A stretch of DNA of 64,000 bases from Cepaea nemoralis (taxonomy: Eukaryota; Mollusca; Gastropoda; Stylommatophora; Helicidae). Position 1 is the stretch's first letter, and each line of letters opens with the position of its first letter. The position numbers and the translations under genes were made by a program. This document shows positions 24,949 to 35,690 of this stretch, one piece after another. Below the pieces are notes generated by a model, which had not been told where the DNA came from, searched no databases, and saw only the letters and a list, made by a program, of their open reading frames with translations. The DNA lies in NCBI GenBank assembly GCA_014155875.1, contig JACEFZ010021391.1, positions 204,316 to 268,315 of the forward strand, in the 5' to 3' direction.

Positions 24949-25130
24949 CATGTAGCAAGTTCAATGCGGAAAGTCGCTCTCATCTCCATGAATGGAATAA
25001 CCTCTCTATCTCCCACCATCTCTCCCGCCTCAGCAATGTCCTGTGTCCACCTTCGTGCTGGTCTCAGAATCCCACGCTGTGAAACTCCCATGATTCTTGA
25101 CTTTGATACTCTTATATAGACAGCCGTGGG
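24949..25130 (-). pseudogene. LINE C-terminal fragment
   Basis: The minus strand reads RPARRWTQDIAEAGEM followed by a DRE..PFMEMRATF segment, the RGRP..RW.QD....A.DR..WR...ATF ending of LINE polyproteins. A related fragment is at 30,930-31,130. Confidence 0.55.
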
Positions 25131-25639
25131 AGTCTGTAGTGTATTGGGAACAGGGGTAGGGGATGGTACCGGTCCAGTGAAAATTCCAGGTAAATGCACG
25201 GAAGTGTTCCATGAAGACGGCGAGGATGGTAAGACGGAGAAACTGAAAATATTTGAAGATATGATGGTGAGCCGAGAGTGAAAACTAATTATTTACTGGC
25301 ACACACTTATGCATTGTATGGACATCCACCTTGGCACTCCTTCGTAGTTTTGCATTCCCACGGCTTCACCGTAGTTTCAATAATTGTATTCATACTTTAA
25401 GAATTGTTCTGTGACGTTTTAGCTCAAAGCCAAACATTGTCTTCTTTAGTGATAACGAAACTGTCCGTGACTTAGGTCCATATGTTGTCACTGGGAAGAT
25501 GCATGTTGTCAATTATAACTGACAACACACGGCAATAGTTTTTTTTTTCTGGAGGAGAAGAGCACGAAAAAGGAATATGGCTACTATGTGATTTTTAAAA
25601 AGAACAGCCAAGTCAGTTAATGGTTAATGGTGTATTTCA
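25131..25639. other. no recognisable feature
   Basis: Mixed DNA with no ORF or repeat match that I could establish. A T run lies at 25,539-25,549. Confidence 0.3.
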
Positions 25640-25760
25640 GATACAGTTATTATAGTCAAAATCAAAGGCAAGACAATATGTAAATATTATACAAGTATAT
25701 GCACCAACAACAAGCAGTAGTGATGAAGAAATACAAGATTTTTGCTGTAACTTTCTTGTT
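25640..25760 (+). pseudogene. LINE endonuclease fragment
   Basis: The plus strand encodes IIQVYAPTTSSSDEEIQDF, matching the QIYAPTSTAEEDEIEDF segment of the intact endonuclease at 51.0 kb. It is part of the apurinic-type endonuclease fold. Only about 40 codons are recognisable. Confidence 0.6.
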
Positions 25761-26519
25761 GATGTCATACCATACGTTCTTAATACTGTTGAATCTCTGT
25801 ATGGCTATGAAAAGCCAGCATCTAACTTCTTTTCGACAGTTTGTGACATGTTCAGTTTCTTCATTGCTGGTTGTAGAATGTGCTTGATATGTAGACATTA
25901 TTTGTGTTTTGCTTAAGTTCAGAAAAGATTTTCACTGAGCCTCTTAACAGCTCTTCTAATCCTTTAGTACTATTTGAGAGGGGGACCTTGTCACTGAAAA
26001 TCTAAGTTCTGGAACTGGATTTTCACCAATAACGAATGGATAAAAAATGTCTCTGGTATCGCCATTTTTAGCGTTTATCATTACATGTTCTGCATACGTG
26101 TTTAAAGAAGTAAGAATACAGAATGCAGCCCAGCCTTAATCCCTTGTTTGGTAAAATGTGATGTTTCACCCGCTGCTCTGACCGTTGCTTGTTAGTCATG
26201 ATATAATGATTCAATTTAGTGGATTAAATGCGCCTATGCAAACTGTAAAAATAATATATTCACATTGCAAACCGTCCATTATTACTCTTCTGTAAAGTAC
26301 ACTTTTAGTTCGTAAAATGACGTCTGATTAATTTGCAGCGTCGACTACCAATAAAATACGACTTGAATGCAGGAGCGACAAATGGGTGGCAACATTCCAA
26401 ACTTGTGTGTGTCCAGATGAACTAGCAATCTTTGTGACGAATGCGCAAGTCTTTTTTAAAAAGGTATGGTTTATCGTGATTGTTTTCTAGTTGTGTGTGC
26501 TTTATGCTTTATATCTGCA
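25761..26519. other. no recognisable feature
   Basis: AT-rich sequence. Short ORFs on both strands are unsupported. Confidence 0.3.
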
Positions 26520-26870
26520 CCGTGCTGCACCAAGAAGCAGTGGTGGGGTGTGGGCTAGACGCCCATCTGCTGGACTAGTTGTCATGGCCTCCATCCGCAT
26601 CGGGGTGGATCTGAATTTCTAATCCTGACATGGGTTCCCAGATCGATCCAGCCTACAATGGGTACCAGAAACTGACTTGGGAAGTAAAGGCGGGCGGTGT
26701 GCTGCTGACCACATCGTCTGCCACTTGGTCTATACAAATATGAAATTAGTATATTGTGCCAATACGCCTCAAAGAGTGTAAAAGGGTCCTCTGTCCTGCA
26801 GATGTTTTCATAATACTGAATTATAATAAACGGTAGTGTTGCGGAGGAGAGATAGTATTTATGGATACAT
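26520..26870 (+). mobile_element. SINE, family C
   Basis: A GC-richer, tRNA-like head (GTGTGGGCTAGACGCCCATC, 26,548-26,567) is followed by a body shared with 34.7 and 47.9 kb: GATC-AGCCTA, CTTGGGAAGTAAAGGCGG, then GTGTGCTGCTGACC, GGTCTATA, and an 'ATACGCCTCAAAGAGTGTAAA' type end. Confidence 0.55.
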
Positions 26871-27089
26871 ATTGAAATATATTAGATTGGGAACACGTGC
26901 TATCTCTTTTTAACTCTATCATTCTAGTTTATGCCTGGACGAAAGAAGGCATAATTATTTTATGATTCCATGATCATTTTTGTTTCGAAGTTTGTGTATC
27001 AGGCTATGATAATTCTGTTTGTGATTCATGGATCGTTTATGACTCGAAGATAGACGCCAGCAGGAAAATCAGACAGGAGACTACATATG

Positions 27090-27300
27090 GGTTCAAGAAC
27101 AATCCCAAACACAGACATTTATACTGATCATAAACCAGGTATCATTAAAAAAAAAGATTAAACTTACATGGAAATAAGAAACAAAAAGGGAACAACAGAC
27201 GTTATCAATTATAGGAGGCTTCATGAAAATAAGGTCAAAGAAGAATTCAAACAAGAAATCAAAAGTTACATAACATCTCTGGTGAGTACTCAAGTGTAAT
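27090..27300 (+). pseudogene. probable LINE ORF2 linker fragment
   Basis: An open stretch reads IRNKKGTTDVINYRRLHENK, then VKEEFKQEIKSYITSL. The composition fits the segment between LINE endonuclease and RT. No catalytic motif is present, so this is tentative. Confidence 0.35.
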
Positions 27301-27618
27301 TAAGGAATGGACAATTTCAAATCTGCTATGCTCGACACACAGGAAAATAAATGTGGGACCAAGAAAATAGGGCAGGACAAAATATTAAGAACAGCTTGGT
27401 GGAGCAATGAAGTTTAAGATAGCGTATCCAGAAAAAGGTAACGTTAAATAATATGGATCACAACTAAATCTGAACAAGTACATGTTACTAATAGAATAGC
27501 ACGACGCAATGCCAAACGAACAACTAAAGCATCTAAAGATGAATCCTGGAGAATATATGTGAACAGATGACAACCCTCAGCAAAGACATCTTCTTCTTCG
27601 TCTTCTTCTTCAGCAATC

Positions 27619-27924
27619 CTAACCATTGAGGTTCTTTGCTGCAGATACAAGCCATCTCCATTCGTTTCTCTGGTTGACCTTCTCTTGCCAGTTGCTGATT
27701 CCAAGTGCTTGTAGGTCTGTATGTATATTATCTCTCCACCGTCTTCTTGGTCTACCTCGGGGTCTACGGTCATTTATTTCTTGAGTGTAAACCTGTTTTG
27801 TTTCCCTATGATCTTCCATTCTTTCTATATGCCCCTGCCATTGCAGTCTATTAGCCTTCATGATACCAGTGATTAGCGGGGACTTAAACAGATCATAAAT
27901 GTCTGTGTTGTCGACGAGGAACAA
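27619..27924 (-). pseudogene. LINE reverse-transcriptase C-terminus
   Basis: The minus strand encodes ANRLQWQGHIERMEDHRETK, RRPRGRPRRRWRDNIHTDLQ, then ALGISNWQEKVNQRNEWRWL and VSAAKNLNG. This is the standard C-terminal block of RTE/Jockey-type LINE proteins, intact over about 100 residues. The rest of the element is missing. Confidence 0.8.
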
Positions 27925-28157
27925 CCAGTCTGCACACCAATAAGCCAGACATGGGACAACGGATACTCACGCAAACCTCAGGTCCTGTATGACATCACAC
28001 TGATGTTGGACAACAGGATGCCTTCATCCGACATACAGGACTTCGCGTTGGAGCTCAAGCCAACGAACACAAGCAAGCAAGGAGAATTACTAGAAAGCAT
28101 CATAGCCATTTACCACTCGACACAAAGTGCAGAAAGAACACAAGAAGTTATATCAGA
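27901..28157 (+). other. unassigned protein-like open frame, possible exon
   Basis: The frame starting GTC at 27,901 stays open for more than 85 codons and gives a balanced, helix-prone sequence (RKPQVLYDITLMLDNRMPSS, then DIQDFALELKPTNTS and ELLESIIAIYHSTQ). It lies between two LINE fragments and matches neither. No convincing donor is seen before LINE sequence begins at about 28,160. I do not recognise a domain. It could be an exon of a host gene on the same strand as the lectin-like gene, or unrelated mobile DNA. Confidence 0.3.
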
Positions 28158-28159
28158 TA

Positions 28160-28800
28160 TCTTCAGTCAATACAGAAGTACGACAGGGATGTGCTCTTTC
28201 TTCTGCTATTTAATATATACTTAGACAGAATATCCAGAGACAAGCCTTAACAGAACAGATTCAGAAAATGTTGAACTCATTACTTAAGATGAAACAACAG
28301 ATTCACCCGCAATAAATGAGCTTCATTTGCAAACGATCAGTGCCTCTTTTAAAGCACCGAGGCCAGACTGCAAAATTATATTAATAAGTTGAGTGCAACA
28401 TGCAGCAGAAACAATATAAATATAAATACAGCCAAAGATTAAGTAATGCAAGTTAACATATCTCATGGTCCACTAAGTATACTTATAATATGCACATCTC
28501 TGAAACAAGTTAAGGGATTCAAATATCTTGGAAGTACGATCACAGAAGATGGAAGAATAGACAGAGAAATTTTAATCAGATGTCAAAAAGCAAGTTCGCT
28601 TATATATCAACTATCACCCATACTGAAATATCAAAATATAACTATGTCCACAAAACGACAGATAATAAATAGCATATCCACAATAACCAAATGTTACCAG
28701 TGTCAATCTTTGGCAATATCCAATTATCCAAATCACACTTATCAAAATCAACATCTATGATATGAGATGCTTGAGGAGAGCTGCCAACTTAACTATCCGA
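28160..28800 (+). pseudogene. decayed LINE reverse transcriptase
   Basis: Frames together give RQGCALSS plus FNIYLDRISRDK at about 28,175-28,245 (RT motif before the palm). VKGFKYLGSTITEDGRID at 28,510 is the thumb-proximal 'FKYLG' block. The frame is broken several times. It differs from the neighbour at 28.9 kb, so it is a separate insertion. Confidence 0.65.
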
Positions 28801-28936
28801 GACCGAGTAAGAAATGATGTTATCAAACAGAGAGTGTGATCAACATCAACAGAGTGCAATGAAAAATGTCTCCTTGAATATCAAGAAAACAGTAACAATT
28901 GTGATATCAAAGAAATAAGAGGCAACACACTGTGAA

Positions 28937-29564
28937 ATGAAAATAGAAGGGACAATTATTAATCACGTTGATAATTTTAAATACTTAGGGACAATTATAA
29001 CATCAGATGGAAGATGCACAACAGAGATTAAGAGCAGAAGAGGGCAAGCAAAAGCTGCGTTTCAGAAAATGAAAGGTATCTTACGCAGTAAGTCACTATC
29101 ATTGACTGTAAGAAAGAGAGTGCTGAAATGCTATATAGAACTGGTTCTACTGTATAACGGTGAACCTTGGAATGTAAATGAACAATTTCGGAGGAACTTG
29201 AAAGCAACAGAGATGTGGTTACTGAGACGAATGTTGCGAATTCCTTGAACTTCCAGAGTAACTAACAAGGATTGCCTGAAAGAGGCTAATGAAACTAGAA
29301 CATTATATTCAACAATAAGAAAGAGACAAACAGCTTTCTTTGATCATGTGATGAGAAGAGGGGCATTGGAAAACATCGTGACAAATGGAAAGATCAAGGG
29401 AAGAGAGGCAGAGGTAAACCAAGAGAAATGATGCTGGATAGACTGAGACGGTGGCATAGGGGTATATCATCAGCATAGTTCATCCAGAACACCAAAGACT
29501 GAGATCTCTAGACAGACATGAACGCCTACACCAGCTGGTAAGGCACTTGATGATGATGATGATC

Positions 29565-29608
<44 letters not shown>

Positions 29609-29640
29609 AATGATGATGATGATGATTGATGATGATGATG
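28937..29640 (+). pseudogene. LINE 3' half with (GAT)n tail
   Basis: HVDNFKYLGTIITSDGRCTT is followed by the RT C-terminal block NEQFRRNLKATEMWLLRRML, then RVTNKDCLKEANETRTLYST and RKRQTAFFDHVMRR. It ends in a (GAT)n run at 29,551-29,640 directly after the stop region. Copies at 38,249-38,690 and 42,930-43,155 share the same end. Confidence 0.8.
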
Positions 29641-29738
29641 AACGATAAAAAAAGAAATGGGCCATTTTCAAATAATACAGTAAAGTTTGCCGACTGAATG
29701 TGGTTGATCTAAAGTGTTCCACAATTATCTTCAAGCTT

Positions 29739-30065
29739 GAGCACAACTCACTACTGGCAACGCTGATCGCATTCCTGTACGAACATAAGGCCTTGTCCAC
29801 GTCAGAGTAAAAGCACTAAACTCGAGTTTCGCTCTCGTTTGAGCTCGTCAATAGTGCATATCCCTGACTGGAACCGGGATCGAACTCCGGATCACTGGCG
29901 TGTGAGGCGGGTGTGTAACCACTTGACCACTCGGATCACGCTAGATGCAACCTAATTATCACACTAGAATATCACAACGCCACCCATTGTAGGCTATAGC
30001 TTAAAATTTGTCCAATCGCCGCGACTGACATCCGTGAATTGATGTGGCCCCGAATGATCAGAACT
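29739..30065 (-). mobile_element. SINE, family B, copy 1
   Basis: On the minus strand, GATCCGAGTGGTCAAGTGG (A-box-like) is followed about 40 bases later by GGAGTTCGATCCCGG (B-box-like), giving a tRNA-like core. Unusually, about 150 bases conserved with copy 2 lie upstream of the tRNA-like part, ending in the GGGTGGCGTTGTGAT stretch. Conservation also extends downstream through CTCGAGTTTAGTGC. Confidence 0.65.
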
Positions 30066-30236
30066 GCTCGATCTGGCAAAGCACACCAGGCACCTAAAGT
30101 CCAGCGAGCAATGAACAAATTGATTTATTTGGTTGTTTCGAGATTTAAACCTCTAATCCCGAAACAATAAAATAAATCAATATCTTCAAGACGTTGACTT
30201 AATATCTTTTTCGGACATATTTGTAACTTAAATATT

Positions 30237-30548
30237 GAGCACAACCCACTACTGGCAACGCCTATCGCATTCTGGTATGAACCTAAAGCCAATCCACGTC
30301 AATATGGAAGCACTATACTCGAGTTTCGCCCTCATTTGAGCTCATCAGTAGTGCATATCCCTGACCGGATCCGGAAACAGTCCCGGATCACGCGTGTGAA
30401 GCGGGTGTGTAACCACGCGGCACACACTGGACACACCAAATTATCACAACAGAACATCACAACGCTACCCATCGTAGGCTATGCTCAAGATTGCCCAATC
30501 GCCGCGACCGAAGTCCGTCAATCGATGGGACCCGAACGATCAGGACTT
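30237..30548 (-). mobile_element. SINE, family B, copy 2
   Basis: Direct repeat of 29,739-30,065 about 500 bp downstream. The tRNA-like core is damaged (the B box reads GGGACTGTTTCCGG), but both flanking conserved blocks remain. Local duplication and independent insertion are both possible. Confidence 0.65.
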
Positions 30549-30559
30549 TTTACTGGGTT

Positions 30560-30700
30560 TTAACGTGTTGGTATGGGAGCCGGTCGTTCAGAAAACAAAG
30601 GCAAACTACTGAACGTAAACTTGCCAAGACATTAACAACAACAGTAAAATGCTGGTGTTGACAGCGATGTCCTGAAAATAGGATGTGGGGAAAATAAAAT
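30560..30700 (+). mobile_element. SINE fragment, family D
   Basis: Contains GGCAAACTACTGAACGTAAA, CTTGCCAAGAC, then GTTGACAGCGATGTCCTG. It matches 41,880-41,985 (plus) and 38,995-39,095 (minus). Confidence 0.55.
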
Positions 30701-30929
30701 ACTATAAGGAGGTCTTTTTACTTACACTCGAGTGCAGTCGTCTTCTCACGGTTCAACACACGGGATCACGTCATCCAATACGTAAATACTCGTGCTGGCG
30801 GATACTGGGATGTTAGGCAGGAAACAACTATAACTATTGTACTTCCTCCCACAGGCTTCTCCGTGTGTCCGCCTATTTAATCTCGTAATTTAAAACCTCT
30901 CACGCTAGATGACAACACGCAAGCAGACA

Positions 30930-31130
30930 TCATCATCATGTAGCAGGCTTTTTGGAGAAGGTCGCTCTCGTCACAGCCACCTGAGAAGACTCTCTATCGC
31001 TTGCCAGACCTTCTCCATTGTACTTGTCTATACCTAGGGTGTCCTTAATGTCCTGTGTTCACCTCCGGGTTGGTCATACCGTGCCACTTCTTCTAGGAAA
31101 CATATCTTCTATCACTGTTGTTTCTCAGCC
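30930..31130 (-). pseudogene. LINE 3'-end fragment with short (GAT)n tail
   Basis: Minus-strand end sequence is similar to 24,949-25,110: 'CATGTAGCA-G-TT...GG-GAAGGTCGCTCTC' and 'AATGTCCTGTGTTCACCT'. Preceded on the plus strand by CATCATCATC, the complement of a GAT tail. Confidence 0.5.
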
Positions 31131-31479
31131 ACACAACCCGATGTCCTACATACAACCCAGCAGCTTGTTCATACTGTACACTATAGGATGTCCCCAAAAG
31201 AATGCCTTCATTCACGATCAATTATTTTGAAAACTGTCTGTTGCATCGTTATGAAATTTTTCCAGCCGTCTTATAATTACCCCCACCTAAGGAATATGTC
31301 TTTGATAGGTCCAAAAACAACTTAAATCATCAAGAGCGGCGACATTTCTTTGATGTTTTGCTGACAAACTAGTGATTTCTCGCTAACAAATTTATGTTTA
31401 CAGTAATGAAAGCCCCGCCAATTCAGATGACACACAAGGCGTATTCGGATTCGTATGGGAGTGGGTGCAATGAAAGAAG

Positions 31480-31715
31480 TAGCTTAAAATCGACAGGGTC
31501 GGCTGCATTGCACCGGGTTTTTATCCCATATGGCTCAGTTTCTTTCCGCAGCGCGGAAAGCGTCGCACAAAGCGCGAACTCCGTACCTCCAGCGACGACC
31601 CTCGGGAGTCTCCGAAAAAATGCACTCGTGAAATGAAGGACGCGGCCCGGAATCGAACATACAACCTTCGGAGCCCGAGTCAGACGGCTTGACCACTTCA
31701 CCACGGAGAATCCCG
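31480..31715 (-). mobile_element. tRNA-derived SINE, family A, copy 1
   Basis: The minus strand begins TCTCCGTGGTGAAGTGG (A box), then GGCTCCGAAGGTTGTATG, TTCGATTCCGGG (B box), then a body with TTTTTTCGGAGACTCCCGAG, GGTCGTCGCTGG, GCGCTGCGGAAAGAAACTGA, CCATATGGGATAAAAACCCG and GTGCAATGCAGCCGACCCTG. Copies are at 33,655 and 39,985. Confidence 0.85.
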
Positions 31716-32330
31716 AGAGGGGTGCAATGTGTAATATTAGTAAAGACAGAGAATTTACAGAGGCATGGGGTAAATAATTTGTAAATTGACAGGAAAGTAG
31801 AAGGAATATATTTCTTACCTTATTTTTCATTTCCTTCTTGTTTCTTCAGCTGCTGGTTAATAATGTGTACACAAGTATTCGTGTTAGCTTTTTATATTGA
31901 GTTCGTGAAAGCTTCCAAATAGCTGTGCGTTAATGTGCGTATGGAGTGACCAGAAATGATACCGCAATTTAGTCATCATGTTTCCATTTTTAAGGATCTG
32001 TTCAGCTGTCTGTGTAGTTTGTTCACACGTACACATGGGTGACAGACCCGCTTTGAGTCTTCGTGAAAGATTGTCTACTCTGCTGTTTACCGTTCAGAGA
32101 CGGAACATGATTACCTGTTTTGCACTATGAAAATAGTTGTCAGTGTCTCTGTAGTGGGCTTTCTTCTTAACGACCAAGATGTTGGTCCTCTTTTCATTGA
32201 AGTTTATAGATTGATTCGTATGCACGTGTGTTGTCCCCTAATTTGACAACGTGTTTGCTCTCACGTTTCTTGTTATGCCACAATATGTCAGTTTCCACCG
32301 CAATATTACTCTTCTGTTGGTATTCAATGC

Positions 32331-32424
<94 letters not shown>

Positions 32425-32689
32425 ATACAGTTGTTCTGAGGGCTTGAGGAATTGAAAATTCATCACTGTGAAATACAAACTGTTGCCATTGACATTATGC
32501 TGATGCTGTAATGTTTAAGTCCTGCAATTCTTCTGAATATTTGTAGCAAAATATCCCAGTTGGTGTGCACGTGGATTAAGGTCTGCGATCTGCTCAGACC
32601 TTAATCTGTGTCGGACGATTCCAGTAGGTTGATGACTGCTCTCGGTTGCATAAAATTCAATCCATCCTTTCTCCAATAATCCTCTTCCT
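31716..32689. repeat. (GT)n microsatellite at 32,336-32,420 in unassigned DNA
   Basis: A dinucleotide run of about 42 GT units. Val/Cys frames over it are artefacts. The flanks contain no recognised gene. Confidence 0.9.
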
Positions 32690-34135
32690 CTTTCAACACA
32701 TGGTCCTCACATTTTTCCAGTAACTTTTATCAATATTTAATAGCGCGGACTGGATTAGTATCCTGACGTCAGACAATTTGAATATAGTATTGTCAGCTGC
32801 CACCTGTCCTTTAATTTTAGCCCACACAAGTTCTATAGGGTTAAAATGAGAATGGTACGGCGGAAGTCTCAAGCACCCATGACGATGCTCTTCTATCAAC
32901 TTGTCGATTTGATATTTCTTGCTTTTTGCGTCTGTTTTACAAGGGACAACAATTCTAGCTAGAAATACGTTTCTGGAAATGGTATGTTTTCCATTCGGAG
33001 TCATATCTTTATTGCTCCCTTTGTGCTCGATGCTGTAGGTATTTTGTCTTCTTGGGCAACAACATTGATATCATGCATTGTCCATAATTGGACACGACGG
33101 TCTATCTAGGGATGGAAGCACAGTATTCTCGAGCCAATCTTTAAATACATTACCATTCATTTCATTATGATAATCCCTATTGTCTGTATGCTTTGATACG
33201 AACACGAGCCCAGCATTCTGTTGTAAGCCATTATGCGTATTACCAGCATGGGCCATGACCAAAAGTTGTCCTATACTACTGGGCACATATCGCTTTATCT
33301 GTCCATCCACTGATTGCCATTCCTTATCACTTGTGTGGTGCGCATTGATCCACATTTCATCCAAACACACTATGCCATAATTTTCTTTGCGCATTTCCCT
33401 TATTTCACGTAGGTATCTGCTTCTCATGGCTCCTAAATGCGGTTGCTCGCAAAGATTATTTCTACCGCCCTTGTACTTTCAAATAGTGAAGATAATGTCC
33501 TTATAATTTTCCACAAAGTTGTTTTGGATAGCTCTATGTTATTGTTCTTTCTGAACCAAACCCTAAGTTTTCTTACAGTCACTGTTTCTTTGGCATCCAG
33601 CATTTTTATAATGCTGGATAATCCTGGATATAAAATCCAAAATTTTATAATTTTAGGAGTCTCCGTGGCGAAGTGGTCAAGCCTTTTGACTCGGGCTCCA
33701 AAGGTCGTGGGTTCGATTCCGGGCCGCATCCTTCGGTTCACGAGTTAAATTTTTCGGAGACTTCTGTGGGTCGTCGCTAGAGCTGCGGAGTTCGTGCTTT
33801 GTGCGATGCTTTCCGCGCTGCGGAAAGAGACCGAGCCATATGGGATAGAACCCGGTGCAATGAAGTCGACCCTGTCGTATATCAAGCGACTTTTTAAAGC
33901 ATTTTTATAATAGCTCGCCTTATGACATCTTTGTCAAAGCTGTCTACAATAATCTTTCTACCTACCGTTTGGTTATTGCGTGGTGGTTTAATTCCAGATT
34001 CTTGCACCCATCGACGAAATGCCCGTTTACTCAAACCCAATGCATGCATTGTTCTTTTTTCGGAATTTGTAATAGTATAAAACAGTTTCCTGCGATCAGC
34101 TTCCTTGACAAAAATATGTGTACAACTTCATAGCG
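32690..34135 (-). pseudogene. Tc1/IS630-superfamily transposase, interrupted by a SINE
   Basis: From 34,130 downwards the minus strand shows an N-terminal HTH region across frames (EKRTMHALGLSKRAFRRWVQ, then ESGIKPPRNN). After the inserted SINE (33,655-33,900) the frame resumes with MLDAKETVTVRKLRVWF. The DDE domain follows: GIVCLDEMWINAHHT (first Asp), SCPIMDNA (second Asp, followed by a stop) and LPPYHSHFNPIELVWAKIKG (third acidic residue, Glu). The wide spacing between second Asp and Glu fits the DDE_3 families of invertebrates. The protein would cut and rejoin element ends, but stops and the SINE inactivate it. Terminal repeats are not established. Confidence 0.8.
33655..33900 (+). mobile_element. 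tRNA-derived SINE, family A, copy 2 (inside transposase)
   Basis: GTCTCCGTGGCGAAGTGGTC (A box), CGTGGGTTCGATTCCGGG (B box) and the same body as copy 1. ATTTTATAAT precedes it (33,637-33,646) and ATTTTTATAAT follows it (about 33,901-33,911), a likely target duplication. The anticodon-loop position reads CTCGGGC, but the parent tRNA cannot be assigned safely. Confidence 0.88.
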
Positions 34136-34639
34136 ATTCTTTGAAGTGTATAATTTCGCATTCATTCCCATTGAAAAATATTCACACATTTCAATGTTAG
34201 TGATAAGTGGTAAGATATTATTTTTAAAAACATATTAATCAGGTTTCATGATATAACCCACATTTTGAGACACCTCTGAATGAACAGTCCTAGTTTAAAC
34301 AACGCGGGGAGTTGGCATAAGGCCAATCCCGTGAAAAAACGTACAATATTCAACACTGAGCGCTGATTGTCTTGCTACGCTGTAATACATTTTAAATTAT
34401 GAATTTCACCTCAGACCCGTAAATTATATACCGCATATAAACAAACTTTGAAATCTGCTGTAAAATCTCCAGAACAAAACATTTTTTGTTGGGTGGACAT
34501 AATGAAACGTTATATACTATATCTCATAATTTTCCCTCAGTTGGTTACTGAGATATGGATGTTTATATTGGGGCAAAAAAAAACAGACTATATTATAGAC
34601 TCTGTCTGCATCTTCTCACTGTCAGACGATAGAAGGAAA
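34136..34639. other. no recognised gene
   Basis: AT-rich DNA. The frame 34,448-34,765 overlaps the SINE that follows and is not supported. Confidence 0.3.
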
Positions 34640-34850
34640 AGTGCAACTGCAAATGATAACAAGCTCCATCCACATCGGATCTGTCTACCAGGAAATGTCT
34701 TTGGAAGTAAAGGCGGTCAGTGGGATACTGACCACACCAACTACCGAGTGCCTATAAGTCTATAAAAATATATGTCTAACAGGTTTTGCTCAATGCGCCT
34801 TGAGGCGAGTAAAATGGTCATTTACTTCACTTTAATCATACCAATGGCTT
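34640..34850 (+). mobile_element. SINE, family C, truncated copy
   Basis: CTCCATCCACATCGGATCTG, GGAAGTAAAGGCGG, then ACTGACCACACC, GTCTATAAAA, and GCGCCTTGAGGCGAGTAAAA, in the same order as at 26.6 kb. Confidence 0.6.
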
Positions 34851-35089
34851 ATAGAAGTCGACCGACACTGGGAAATTAACTTGTAGTTTAAGGTCTGGGC
34901 ATTCAGCTATCCGGAAGGCGTTTAAATTCTATTATGGTCACAGTGGTAAATACATGGGGCTTGATGTTACATCGCACAACCCAAAACATACACAGACTCG
35001 TCAGTTGTGGGGGTCACATCAGGCCATTGAAATAGAATGATGATTAAATCCACAAGTGCCATTTATTGGCACTTATAGTTTTATAAGTA

Positions 35090-35200
35090 CGATGCAGAGG
35101 TTAGAGAACACCCCGGACAACATACAAATGGTAAGCTATAGTGGTTACTCTGGCATTCGAACTGCGGCCTCCAAAGACCACGGCGCCTCGCGGAAAGAAC
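35090..35200 (-). mobile_element. tRNA-like SINE, family E
   Basis: The minus strand has GAGGCGCCGTGG, GGAGGCCGCAGTTCGAATGC (B box) and ACCACTATAGCT. A second copy lies at 40,890-41,010 with GAGGCGCTGTCGCC and GGGTTCGAATTCCGG. Both are short. Confidence 0.5.
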
Positions 35201-35399
35201 AAGCGTATTATTGTTGAAGCTATTTCTCAATTTCTACAATTTTGAAAGAGCTCAGTTATTAGTCTTAGTTATTAGTATTCGTTGCTTTTGTTATCAGAAG
35301 GCAGGTTCGAATCCCGTTGTGTCTGTAACTTGCAATGTATATATACTCTTGTGTGCACTAATAACATTAGATATGCTGATGCATATGCAGTTTAATTGC

Positions 35400-35690
35400 A
35401 GACAATGAGCAGAATCTGCAACATTTAGTAGATGCGGTTGTTGCACACAATGAATAACTAAGGTTAGAATTACATTCTAAGAAGACACAGATTATGGTCG
35501 CCACTAGGAAGAAAAAAATACCACTCACTATGTAATATACAGGTAAATGGGAATATTCTTAAAAACGTGAATCGGTACAACTATATCGGAACAGTCATAA
35601 CATCTGATGGAAGGAGAGATAAGAACAAGAATCGCCTTGGTGAAGGTAGCAAGATGGAAAACATACTGACTAATAAGTTGAGTTGAGTTG
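35400..35690 (+). pseudogene. LINE RT fragment
   Basis: NLQHLVDAVVAHNE, then a broken LRLELHSKKTQIMVATRKKK, matches the segment after the YADD motif at 63,860-63,960. A 'YIGTVITSDGRRDKN' block follows at about 35,580. It ends at the 3' end of the next, opposite-strand LINE. Confidence 0.65.

Noticed and set aside
33655..33730. Functional tRNA gene
   Set aside because: A and B boxes are present, but the cloverleaf is imperfect and the same sequence with a conserved 150-bp body recurs at 31.5 and 40.0 kb, so it is a SINE head.
31186..34285. Possible terminal inverted repeats of the Tc1-like element (GGATGTCCCCAAAA and the complement of TTTTGAGACACC)
   Set aside because: Only about a dozen loosely matching bases, with no TA duplication at the ends; not enough to set element boundaries.
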